From positions 1 to 64,000 of the forward strand of contig QRFJ01005988.1 of the NCBI GenBank assembly GCA_006176705.1: a stretch of DNA of 64,000 bases, in the 5' to 3' direction. The position numbers and the translations under genes were made by a program. This document shows, piece after piece, positions 54,470-64,000 of the stretch. The stretch comes from Cocos nucifera (lineage: Eukaryota; Streptophyta; Magnoliopsida; Arecales; Arecaceae). The first letter of the stretch is position 1. Every line of letters begins with the position of its first letter. Under the pieces are notes generated by a model that was not told where the DNA came from, ran no database searches, and saw only the letters and a program-made list of their open reading frames with translations.

Positions 54470-57400
54470 TCTTTTAGCATCTCTATCCATTCGGTTTCTT
54501 TATGTGAGTCTCAAATTTTATTTTCTTTGATTTTTTGAGGATTTTTTTTACTTTGGTTTGATCCTCATATCCTCTGAAGAATCTTGGTCAACTAGTTTCA
54601 GAATTTTAGCTCATTTGGCTTTAATGGATCCTCCCCATAAGGATCCCAAATCTATAGAAGTACCTCGACCATCCTTCATCCCTGATACCATCCCATGCAA
54701 ACTTTGGCCTGAAGATCTTTCACTAATTAGGATCCGTTTGGAATCCCTTTCGATGCCAAACTTAAATTCCCTGGTCCTAGCGATCGAGCATGCTCTCCTC
54801 CTTCTGGCCGAACTTGTTTGTATATTAAAATCCTTTGGATAGGTCTTTGGCTATCGATACCTTCCTTTATAATCAACTTATTCAAGTTCTTAAATATTTT
54901 CTTTGCCACCATGGCACCAAACTTCTTTATGTTCATCATAGGATTTCTCTCCTTGTGCATTATGGCCAGCATCCAACCTTCCATCTTCTTATTCCGCAAC
55001 TTCTTCACCTTCAAACATCACCTGACCGCCAAAGATTAGTGGTATGTGTCTTCCTAGTTTGACAAGAAGGGGTTACTCATAGGTGCCCCTTCTTTCATTA
55101 TAACTGGAAGGAGAGATTCTTTTTCATCTCGTGTCCTTCTCAAAGCCAAAACTTTCTTCTTGGGACGACATAAGAGATTCAATCCATCGAGCTTCTAGAC
55201 TTGAGAAAGAGGATCAGGACTCAATCGATAAGCTAAAGAACTATTGAGCTCTCCTAATCTCTAGGCTACTAGATGATCAAACCTTATTTAACTTCGGTCT
55301 TGGTCCTCTCAATCTGACAAGTAGTTCTTTGTGGCCTGCCAATTATGCATGGTCTCCTTTCTTTTTCTGACTTTGGTTTGTTCTTCTGCAAAAATAACTT
55401 CTAAGGAGCGAGATCACCTGGCCAAGGGGATTAAGTTCCTCAAGAGGAAGGGCAGCTCTATCAAGGAAACATCGAAGAAGGCTCACACTGATGAGTCGAT
55501 CCTGATCTTGTCGATTTAGGTAGTGCCCGCCCAGAGTCTGATGTGGCAGCACCAACTCCGACCTTGCCCCAAGAGGATGCTGACCCAGCACTTCTTGAGC
55601 AGCATGAGATCGTTGAGAAGAAGAAGAAGAAAAAGGATGCTGTGAGAAAAAGAGTAAGAAGAACGGTCGAAAACTCAAGTGGTGAAGGCTCCGGTCAGGA
55701 GCGAGCTTCCTTGGATGATCAGAAGGTCATCCAATCCCTGATGAAGGGCAGCATCCTCCCACACATTATTGATAAAATGGTTGGGATGGAGGAAGCGGAT
55801 AGGTTTGATGAGTCCTTCGCTGCCTTCCTTGAGGTAATTAATACCTTCAAACTTGATCGAATGCAAGATGTACTCCCAGAGTTCTGAGTTAATTTTCTTC
55901 TGTCCTATAGCTGGGGCATTACTTGTTTGTCCATTTAAAGGCAACCAATCTCTACCATGTTGAGGCCTCCAAGGCCCTTTAGGAGGCTTAAGTGAAGGCT
56001 AAAAGGATTCAAGCCGAGGTCGACTGTTTGAAGATGGTCTTGGAGTCACAAACTGCAAAGATCGATCGCCTTCGAGAAGCATTGAGAAGAGAAGAGGAGG
56101 CTTTTGTGGAGCTGAGGGCAGCCTTGACACTTTTAGAGGACAAAAGAAAGAAGGCTAAAGAGGAGGTTGACATCGAGAGGGAGCAGGCTATTGAGGCCTT
56201 CAAGTCCTCCAAAGCAATGGAAGAGATTAAGATTGCCTTCGCCTAGGAAGCTTTTTTGAAGGGATTCAAGATATGCATCAGGAGGGTCACGAAGAACTTT
56301 CCCGAAGTAGATCTCGACCTTCTGACAGATGAGCCTAGCAATAAAGCCGGTCCTTCCAATGTGGTGCTGCCTCTCCCATCATCGAACCTCCTCCTGATGC
56401 TCCAGAACTTGCAGCAGAACCTGAGGTCGTAAGAAATGCACCGACCTCAACTACTTCTGAACCGACCGAGGTTTAAGAATTTTTGGTTACTTATACTTTT
56501 CTTCCATTCTTTTTTTATTTTTGTGTACTCAAATATTTTGAGAAATGAAACTGAACTTCTTTCCTCTTTGCACTTATGCTATGGTAAATGTTATTCAGAA
56601 TCTCTTTAGTAACCAGGGACAAGGTCCATCATCATCGACTAACGCCGAGCCCTTGCTCCATGGGATGCCTTTGAAATTTATAGTCAAGGATTTGAATAGA
56701 AAAATTCATCATCTGAAAAAAAGGTTGAAGAAGATGGAGGATGGGCTCTAGAAATCCAGGAAGAATGCTTCTGAGGTGACAATTGAGGTCACTCACCTCC
56801 ATAAGCTGCATATGAAGGATTCTGCGACCTTCAGCATCAGAAAGGGCAACTTCAAGAGAAAGTTGGCCAAACTCAAAAAAAATGCCAATAATAAATCTTG
56901 GGCATTAACCGTAAAGATTAGCTTCCTCAAAGCAGAGCTTAGGATGGTGGAAGAAAAAATCCAGCTACTAGAGGGGAGATCACCATGGTTTAGTAACAAG
57001 GCCCAATACGAATGGGATTGATCCCAAAGGTTTTTTGTGCTCTAGAAGTAGCTATCTGATGCCGAGTTTGCCATTGAGGCCTACCAAGCGGGCTGGGGCA
57101 ATAGGATATTCAAACTTGAGTAGTAGCTCTGAGCAGCTAGCAGCGAATTGGCTTGGCTTCAGTAGTGGCTTGTCAACCACCATTGATCTGGCACCAGCAG
57201 GGAATAAGAGGAGATTGCTTCTTTGAAGAGGATCGCAGGCGAACTCTCAGAATCAATTGAAATTGAGAAAGCCAAAGTTCAGTGATTGAAGCTTCAGTTG
57301 GTTTGTGAATAGCAAGCCATCAAAGATGCTAAGCCGAATCAGAGGTTCTGAGGAAGAGGCTACGGGTGTTAGAAGAAAATTATCAAAGGACTGACAGAAT

Positions 57401-57510
57401 GTTCCATAATAACCTAATGAGAAAGGAGCTCGAAGAAAAAATTGCTAGTTTGAAAGAATCTTTAGTGATGGCCAACAGTCTAAAGTCTGAGGAATCAAAT
57501 CCCTCTTAGA
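54470..57510 (+). pseudogene. Antisense extra ORF of E (gypsy-type putative transposase domain plus coiled coil)
   Basis: Opposite in direction to gag-pol. Around 54620-55062, in three frames, the text fits the plant domain called putative gypsy-type transposase (Transposase_28): WPEDLSLIRIRLESL, WLSIPSFIINLFKFLNI, FMFIIGFLSLCIMASIQPS and FLFRNFFTFKHHLTAKDWW. After a gap, 55543-55887 is charged (EKKKKKKDAVRKRVRR) with ILPHIIDKMVGMEEADRFDESFAAFLE; 55992-56246 and 56545-57021 are Lys/Glu-rich coiled coils (REALRREEEAFVELRAAL). Stops at about 54840, 55520, 55887, 56246 and 56749 break it. The role of this ORF in Tat elements is unknown; despite the domain name, transposase activity is not shown. 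Confidence 0.65.
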
Positions 57511-58113
57511 ACCTTTGCTTTTTCTTTCTTACCATTATAGCCGATCTTATAGACCTTTATTTTATACTTGATTTTGATTTAATGAAATGATACCTTTCTT
57601 CATTTTCACTCTTTGTGAGTTGAATACCTGTTGATATCTCTGGTTTCCTTCTCTCCCCCTTTTCTTCTTCTCCCTTTTTTTTCTTTTTCTTTTTTTTTTT
57701 GGGCGATCTTGCGAACCTCGGCCTTCTAATGTACCTTGATTTCAATAAAGAAATGCTTTCTTCAATCATCTTTTTCACTTTGCTTGGATTGTTTTGATGT
57801 CCCTTGGTTCCTTTATTTTCTCCATATTATTTCTTATTGGAATGGTTGCTGAAGATTGCTTTTCTCCTATCTTTTCATAACTGGAGATCTTTATCTATGC
57901 TTGATTAAGGTTATCCTTCTGTTTTCAACTTAATTATTTTTTCTTAGTCCCCTTATCATGACAAGGTCCTCCTTTACTCTTGATGAGATCGTCCTTTACT
58001 TAGCCCCGTCATCAGGATGAGATCCTCCTCCTGTTCCGATAGGATAGGTTTCTACTTTTGCCAAGGCAGAGTCTTCCTCCCATCTTGGTTAACTAAAGGT
58101 CTTTATTTGCATC
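57511..58113. other. Non-coding spacer of E with degenerate repeat units
   Basis: T-rich, with runs such as the T-rich stretch at 57675-57700 and several AATGAAATG words. From about 57955 it contains diverged forms (CATCAGGATGAGATCCTCCTCCTG) of the tandem repeat that becomes regular at 58114. No gene seen. Confidence 0.5.
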
Positions 58114-58805
58114 AGGATGAGGTTCTCCTCCTGTTCTCGTCGGTGCAGTAGGGGCTCGATAAGGCTGTTCATAGGGGCCTCTCCCCTCTTTCGATTTTAA
58201 ATAACTAGAGGTCTTTATCTTGCTCAAGTTAGGATGAGGTTCTCCTCCTATTCCTAACAAGGCTGAAGGGGTGTATAAAGGCTGTTAAACGGGCCTCTCC
58301 CCTCATCTCATCTTAGATTAACGAGGTCTTTGTTTTGCTTAAGTTAGGATAAGGTTCTTCTTCTATTCCTAATAGGATTGTAGGGACACATAAGGGTCAT
58401 TGGAAGGGCCTCTCTCCTCATCTCATCTTAGATTAATAAGGTCTTTGCTTTGCTCAAGTTAGGATGAGGTTCTCCTCCTATTACTAACAGGACTGTAGGG
58501 ACATATAAGGACCATTGGAAGGGCCTCTCTCTTCATCTCATCTTAGATTAACGAGATCTTCATTTTGCTCAAGTTAGGATGAGGTTCTCCTCCTGTTCCT
58601 AATAGGATTGTAGGAACACATAAGGACCGTTAGAAGGACCTCTCCTCTAATCTCGTCTTAGATTAATGAGGTCTTCACTTTCCTCAAGTGAGGATGAGAT
58701 TTTTCTCATATTCCTAACAGGGATGTAGAGGCATATAAGGGCCGTTGGAAGGGCCTCTTCCCTCATCTCATCTTAGATTAATGAGGTCTTCATTTTATTT
58801 TCAAA
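58114..58805. repeat. Tandem repeat array, six units of about 115-117 bp
   Basis: The word AGGAT(G/A)AG(G/A)TTCTCCTCCT or a variant starts at 58114, 58231, 58346, 58461, 58576 and 58691. Each unit also has GGGCCTCTC-CCTCATCTCATCTTAGATTAA and AGGTCTTT or AGGTCTTC. It lies between the end of integrase and the antisense ORF. Arrays in this region are known for Tat/Ogre elements, where they can seed satellites. Confidence 0.85.
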
Positions 58806-58849
58806 CGAAGTTTGGTTGAGTTATTTTTTGTCATTATATAATTTTGCAC

Positions 58850-60430
58850 CAAGAGATAGAGATATTGAAAAGGAAAAATTTTATTAAAGTGAGATTACTG
58901 ATAATACATTTGCAAGTTCTCCAAATTTTAGGGTCGCGAAAGTGTTGCCCCTTTGAGCTCCTTCAAATAATAAGTTTCGGGCTGGACAACCTCTTTGACT
59001 TTATATGGGCCTTCCCAATTTGGTGTGAGCTTTTCTTATTTCTGAGGTTGTGAAATAGCCACTCGCCGAAGTATCAAGTCTCCCACTTTGAATACATTGC
59101 CTCTGACCTTTGAGTTGTAGTAGCGAGTTACTTTCTATTTGTAGGCTGCCATTCGAACCCGAGCTTCTTCTCTTTTTTCTTCCAACAAGTCGAGGTTAGC
59201 CCTATGATCTTGTGAGTTCTATCACTCATTAAATGCCACAACTCATGCCGACGGAAGTTTGAGTTCTATTGGAATGACTGCCTCTATTCTGAAGATCAAG
59301 ATGAATGGAGTCTCCCCGGTTGGCAATCTTTGGATAATTTGGTATGTCCAAAGTATAAGATAGAGCTCATCTACCCAAGTCCCCTTTGCTTTCTCAAGTC
59401 TTGCCTTGATACCTTGAAGCAGGGTTTTATTGGTTACCTCGGTCTCACCGTTTGCCTATGGATGAGCCATTGATGTAAAATTATGAGAAATATTCAAGTC
59501 CTCACAGAACTCGATGAATTTTGCTTCAACAAACTGCCACCCATTATCTATTATGACGATCTGGGGTAAGCTAAATCTACAAACAATGGACTTCTAGATG
59601 AAGTGCTATACTTTAGCTTCAGTAATCTTTGCTAGAGGTTCGACTTCGATCTACTTTGTGAAGTAATCAATCGCCACTAGGAGGAATTTCTGTTGTTCGG
59701 ATGCCATGGAAAAGGGCTCGAGTATGTCATATCCCACTATGCAAATGGCCATGGGGCACTCAGGGGGGTAAGCTTAGATGTCGGTTGTCTTTGAATATTT
59801 GCATTTCTTTAACATCGATCATACTTCTTGATATACTCTATAGAATCATTGTACATTGTCGGTCAATAGTAATCATGCCAAAGTATCTTATGAGATAAGG
59901 ACTGAGCCCCCAAATGACTTCTGCAGATTTCTTCATGCACTTCTCGTAATGCAAAGTTGGCTTTGGAGGATCGGAGGCATTTTAAGAGTGGTAATGAATA
60001 TGACCTTTTGTATAACTTGCCTTCATAGAGAACATATCGAGAGGCCTGATTCCATAATTTTCGAGCTTCTTTTGGGTCATGAGGCAGAACTCCATCTTTG
60101 AGATAAGAGAGCAGTGGATCAATCTAGCTTGGTTCATGCTCAACCTACATCATAGATAGTGGTTCTTCCAAATTTGGGCATTTTAAGACATTAAAGAAGA
60201 CTCTCTTAGGCAGTTCGGCTGGAGCTAGTGTGGCAAATGAGAGAAGGTTGGCCCTAACATTTTTTGTTCTTGAAATCTACTAAATGCTAAAGCTACTAAA
60301 GGCTAGAGTTAAGTTCTTTACTTGCTCCAGATATTTTATCATGTTTTCTTTTCGAGCTTCATAATTACCACTAAATTGTCTGACCACTAGTTGAGAATCA
60401 CTATAAGCTTGTAGTCGATCTGCTTTTAAC
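58850..60430 (-). pseudogene. int: Integrase of E, degraded
   Basis: No long frame, but on the minus strand the order is clear. The HHCC region and its lead-in (KLYKRSYSLPLLKCL, VHEEICRSHLGAQSLSHKIL) are at about 60080-59860, followed by core fragments around 59750-59450 (FVEAKFIEF, NGQT-type text). The C-terminal domain ends at about 58880 (VVQPETYYLKELKGA, ENLQMYYQ-type reading). There is no chromodomain. Many stops are present. It would insert the element DNA into the genome. Confidence 0.65.
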
Positions 60431-60830
60431 TCTTTGGCTATCCATAATCATGCTATTAGAGCTTCATATTTGGTTTCATTGTTAGTTGTAGGGAACTCAA
60501 AGTGCAGCACATATTCAGTAATGACTCCTAGGTTTACCAAGATCAATCCAATGCCTGCGTCTGAAGCATTAGATGAACCATCCACATACAAGGCCCAGAA
60601 GCCTTCAGGAAAATCAGCACTTTCTTCATTGGAGCTCGGTTGTAGCCATGGAATGCTGAGTTCATTCTGTTCAAGTTTGGCTTCATCTGGGATAGTGCAT
60701 TCCACTATGAAATCTGCTAGTATTTGAGCTTTGATCGACGGTCGAGGTTGAAAGTTGATGTTGAATTTTGTAAGTTCAATTGCCCCATTTTGCGATTCTT
60801 TCGGAGGCATCTGCTTGATGAAGAACTACC
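60431..60830 (-). pseudogene. rnh: Additional RNase H domain of E
   Basis: Minus-strand 60810-60448, 120 codons open: QAQILADFIVECTIP, then FWALYVDGSSNASDAGIGLILV (first catalytic Asp in YVDGS) and FEFPTTNNETKYEALIA (the Glu). This is the archaeal-type second RNase H typical of Tat elements, placed between the first RNase H and integrase. The rest of the domain (second Asp) continues toward 60300 with stops. Confidence 0.8.
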
Positions 60831-61249
60831 TTGATTGGCTGATTAGTGAGAAGGGCTATGGTGTGCCCCTAGAAGTAAGGTCAGAGTCTTCAGGCTACAA
60901 TTAGTAGAGCATAAGTTAGCTTTTCTAACTTAGTATACTTGATCTTCACATCCCTCAAGACTCGGCTTATGTAGTAGATCGATCGTAGCACTTTCACCTC
61001 TTTCTTAACTAGGACTACTGCAAGGGCTACTGGAGAGACCGCCAAGTATAAAAATAATTCTTCTTTGGATTTGGGCTTGGCCAGTAGGGAAGGTGAGCCA
61101 AGGTAGCTTTTGAGTTCTTCAAATGCCTGTTGACATTCAGTATCCCAGCAAAAGTTTCTAAGCTATTTGAGGAATTGAAAGAAGGGCATACATCACTCAA
61201 CCGACTTTGAGACAAAGTGGTTCAAGGCCGCCAGCTTTCTGGTTAGGCG
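60831..61249 (-). pseudogene. RT connection and first RNase H of E
   Basis: Minus-strand phrases such as KKLAALNHFVSKS, CFPFFQFL and AFEELKSYLGSPSLL are legible with stops; 61215-61027 is a shadow frame. It is the expected continuation between the RT palm/thumb and the RNase H. Confidence 0.6.
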
Positions 61250-62060
61250 CTAAACTTTCTTTACCGATTTTGGAGTGGTAATCTCTTGAATGGCCTGAAT
61301 TTTCTCCAAATTTGCCTCAATTCCATGCCTTGACACCATGAACCACAAGAATTTTTCCAAAGTTACACCAAAGGTGCATTTGGTAGGATTTAACTTTATC
61401 TTGTACTTCCAGAGAGTGTTGAAGGTCTCTTCAAGATTGGCTATGTGATTCGCTGATGCTTGGCTCTTGACAAGCATGTTATCTACATATACCTCCATAT
61501 TACGATCGATCTGCTCCTTAAAGATTTTATTGACCAGGTGCTGGTATATTGCTCCTGCATTTTTGAGTTCAAAAGACATGATCCTATAATAATAGAGACC
61601 ATGGTCAGTAATAAAAGTAGTTTTTTCCTCATCCTCTGGTGCCATCCGAATTTGGTTATAGCTGAAATAGGCATCCATGAAGGTGAGGAGTTCATGGCCT
61701 AAGGTTGCATCCACTAGTTGATCGATTCTAGGTAGGGGGTAGCTATCTTTTGGGCAGGCTTTATTCAACTTCTTGAAGTCTATGCACATCCTCCACTTGC
61801 AATTCACCTTCTTGACAAGGACCACATTCGAAACCCAGCTTGGAGAGGAGACTTCTTGGATGAATCTAGCCTTGAGGAGTTTGTCAACTTTTTCTGTAAT
61901 TATCTTCTATCTCTCTGGGGCATGGCTGCACACCTTTTCCTTTATCGATCGATGCTTGGGATCAACAGTCAGATGATGTTCCATAACTTTGGTATCAATT
62001 CTCGGCATGTCTATGGGGATCCAAGCAAAGACATCTGCATTTTTCTATAAAAATTTGACG
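61250..62060 (-). pseudogene. rt: Reverse transcriptase of E
   Basis: The open minus-strand frame 61825-61250 (191 codons) has WRMCIDFKKLNKACPKDSYPLPRIDQLVD, FMDAYFSYNQIRM, YYYRIMSFELKNAGAIYQ and MEVYVDNMLVKS, the Ty3 RT motifs in order. The catalytic YVDD box reads YVDN, which would abolish polymerisation. LPFGLKNAGATYQ is altered to MSFELKNAG. Upstream, to about 62060, the N-terminal part (KVDKLLKARFIQEV, SWVSNVV-type reading) continues in shifted frames. Confidence 0.85.
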
Positions 62061-62854
62061 AGCTGCTCTCGTACATTATCTTTCAAATTGAAGTCGATCT
62101 GCACCGTGTGCTCTTTATTCCCATCATTCAGAGTGATTGAGACATGATCTTCCATTGGTTCTCTCCTTTCTTCCATGAGGTCGTCCCAAACATCCAACCC
62201 ATCGACTGGGCAAGGGTCAGACTACTCATCCTTTTGCAGGGCAATTGAATAGCAATGCCTTGTCAGAGCTTGATCTCCTCTAACCTTTCTAATTTCATAA
62301 CTTGTTGAAAACTTTATTTTCAAATAATAAGTTGACACTATTGTTTGAAGTGCATTTAGATCAGGTTGATCGAGGATAGCATTATATGCAGATGGAGCTT
62401 TTACCACCAGAAAATCCACTTTCACCCTGGATTGCTTTGGATATCATCCTGCAGCTATACTCAGAGTTATTATACCCTCAACTGGTACTATATCTCTAGT
62501 GAAGCCAACCAATGAAGAATTCATTAGTCCAAGCTGATTATTGGATATAGACATTTGGGAGAAAGTATTATAGAACAAGACATCGACCAAACTTCCATTA
62601 TCGATAAGAACACAATGTACATCATAATCTACTATGTTTAAAGTAAATACAACCGCATCATTGTGCAAAAATTGAACTTCTTGCACATTTTCTTTAGTGA
62701 AAGCAACGGGCTTCTCAGTTCTCCGCCTTTTAGCCGACCCCTCAGACTCGCTAGCCTCCTCCCACTGAAGTCCCCTAGAGATGGTATTGATGATGTCGAG
62801 AGGTGGTCGATCTTCTGGCTGCACCTCCCTCCTCGGTGGTTCTAGTTGCAGCAA
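62061..62854 (-). pseudogene. pro: Protease region of E
   Basis: Minus strand 62854-62444 (136 codons): a linker with DIINTISRGLQWEE, then VHCVLIDNGSLVDVLFY, the Ty3 protease site where DSGS is usual and DNGS is seen. The next piece, 62425-62222, has FLVVKAPSAYNAILDQPDLNAL, the conserved post-protease phrase. A stop separates them. The altered active site suggests an inactive enzyme. Confidence 0.8.
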
Positions 62855-64000
62855 TGCCCTTGGCTAATCTTCCCTTGCCTCAGATCGGCATTGTAGCAAT
62901 CAGCCCAGCCGATCTCGCTTGATAAGCTCTTCGATCTCATCTTTGAGCTAAATGCATTCCTCAGTATCATGACCATGATCACGATGGTAAAGATAGTACT
63001 TATTTAGATTGCGCTTGCCAGGGTGAGTGCGCATCCACTCCGACCTCGGCAGCTGCTCCTTGATCTTCATCAGTACTTGAGTTTTCAGAGCATTGAGGAG
63101 GGCATAGTTGTGAAACCTTCTAGGAAAAGAACTTCTTCATGCCCTTCTGTTAAGGCTTCTTTGACGACAAGCTCAAGGAGAAGTTTGAGCTCGCTTGTAC
63201 TCAAGGAGAGTTCGCGAGCACAGTCGAACTTCATTCAACCTTTCCTCAATCACGGGCTTGCTAGTTTGTCTGCCTGCTGCTCTCTCGTGGCTTCCTCATC
63301 CTTCAACTTGAAGGGTTCTTCAACTCGAGCATAGCCTTCTACCCAAGCTAGTAGATTAGTGAAATTCCTAAGGTACTTAATTTTCAGGGAGAACAGCAGG
63401 TCATTCTTCTGAAGGCCATCCTTTAAGGTTGCCATGGCAACAGATTGGTCCAAATTTCAGACCTCCAATGCAGCGACGTTGAAACAGATTGGTCCAAGTT
63501 AATATAAGCCTAGATGGACTCTTCTTTTCGCTGCTTGATGTTGATGAGGGAGCCTGAACCTCATTTGGGATGTCGACTGCTGACAAAATGAGCCATAAAT
63601 TGGTTGCTCATTTGGTCAAAAAAAAAGATCATACCTGATTTCAATGTCGAGTACCAATTTTTTATCACTTTTTTCAGAGTAAATAGAAAAGCTTGACACA
63701 AGATGATGTCTGATGCATCGTAGAGCAGCATCATGGTCCAGAAGAACTTTAGGTGGTCGACTGGATCAGTGGTCCCATCATAGCTCTCGAATTGAGAGAG
63801 CTTGAAGTTTGGCAAGATCGACTCCTACATGATTCTTTGGAAGAAAGGAGGGTTAGTACAGATGTTATCATAGTTAGCTGGGGTAGCATGACGAAGCTCT
63901 TCAATCCGTTGATCCATTTTCTGAAGCTTTCGATCAAGGGCCTCATCTCGATCATGGATCTTGGAGGGTTTTCAATTATAGATAGGAAAGATCTCTTTTG
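62855..64000 (-). pseudogene. gag: gag of E, partial, runs off the window
   Basis: Minus-strand pieces 63815-63561 (LSQFESYDGTTDPVDHLKFF, LKKVIKNWYSTLKSGMIFFFDQMSNQF), 63586-63401 and 63453-63250 (DGLQKNDLLFSLKIKYLRNFTNLLAWVEGYAR) give the Ty3 retrotransposon gag domain in successive frames, so at least two shifts. Between 63240 and 62860 lies the basic tail. The N-terminus and the 5' LTR are beyond 64000. Confidence 0.8.

Larger units (their letters stand above)
42025..64000 (-). mobile_element. E: Tat-lineage Ty3 retrotransposon, minus strand, 5' end outside the window
   Basis: Own sequence is 42025-42247 and 52777-64000. Minus-strand order: gag (right edge), protease, RT, RNase H, integrase, tandem repeats, an antisense ORF on the plus strand, polypurine tract, 3' LTR. 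The extra RNase H-type text (LYVDGSSNASDAGIGLIL) and the C-terminal integrase without chromodomain are Tat-like. Extra, partly antisense ORFs next to the 3' LTR are known for plant Tat elements. RT has YVDN for YVDD and protease DNG for DSG, so it is inactive. C is inserted in its LTR. The insertion point in V is at 42024/42025; the right target copy is outside the window. Confidence 0.85.

Noticed and set aside
55343..55678. Minus-strand 111-codon frame
   Set aside because: It is antisense to the extra ORF of E, has low-complexity Ser/Leu-rich content and no relation to gag-pol in that strand.
1..64000. Search for tRNA, rRNA, miRNA or host protein genes
   Set aside because: No tRNA-like clover arms with A and B boxes, no rRNA text and no intron-exon gene structure were recognised by eye; primer-site matches to tRNA-Met and tRNA-Asp are retroelement signals only.

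Overview
The window is transposable-element DNA of a flowering plant. AT-rich composition, Angela/BARE-like Copia elements, a Tat-type Ty3 element and gag-only Ty3 elements with an Athila-type primer site suggest a monocot; a palm would fit, but the sequence does not prove it. I see no host gene, tRNA, rRNA or CRISPR array. Every coding trace belongs to a retroelement or a virus-like element.

Layout, left to right. (1) 1-3913: 3' part of a gag-only Ty3 element (TRG1, + strand), inserted into an Angela-type LTR that resumes at 3914-5800; a second, shorter Angela LTR end follows at 5801-6516. (2) 6517-7115: fragments with a short palindromic array like that of the B LTR. (3) 7116-42024: a virus-like element, V, probably an endogenous pararetrovirus (Caulimoviridae-like) with an aspartic protease. 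It is arranged head to tail (7577-13382, then 29324-30871 + 38954-42024), with an inverted piece of its own leader at 7116-7576. V is split by a Copia element B (- strand, outer limits 13383-29323), whose 3' LTR is in turn split by a young, nearly intact Angela-lineage Copia element A (+ strand, 13978-24367, GAGAG target duplication). V is also split by a complete gag-only element TRG2 (- strand, 30872-38953). (4) 42025-64000: a Tat-lineage Ty3 element E (- strand, running off the right edge), whose left LTR is split by an old Angela-lineage Copia element C (+ strand, 42248-52776, TGGAG target duplication). E carries gag, protease, RT, RNase H and integrase on the minus strand, a 115-bp tandem repeat array, and an antisense extra ORF on the plus strand.

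Order of events from the nesting: V first; then B, TRG2 and E into V; A into B; C into E. By eye, A's LTRs differ at about 15 of 2,280 positions, while the compared starts of the C and TRG2 LTRs differ at roughly one position in ten, so A is by far the youngest arrival.

The most unusual object is V. Removing the two nested elements leaves about 7.1 kb between its two tRNA-Met-type primer sites, which fits a circular plant pararetrovirus genome integrated in tandem. I find a protease but no reverse transcriptase in it; instead a protein region I do not recognise follows the protease, then an intact 163-codon ORF. The Copia leaders and LTRs also hold structured RNA candidates and a palindromic promoter array.
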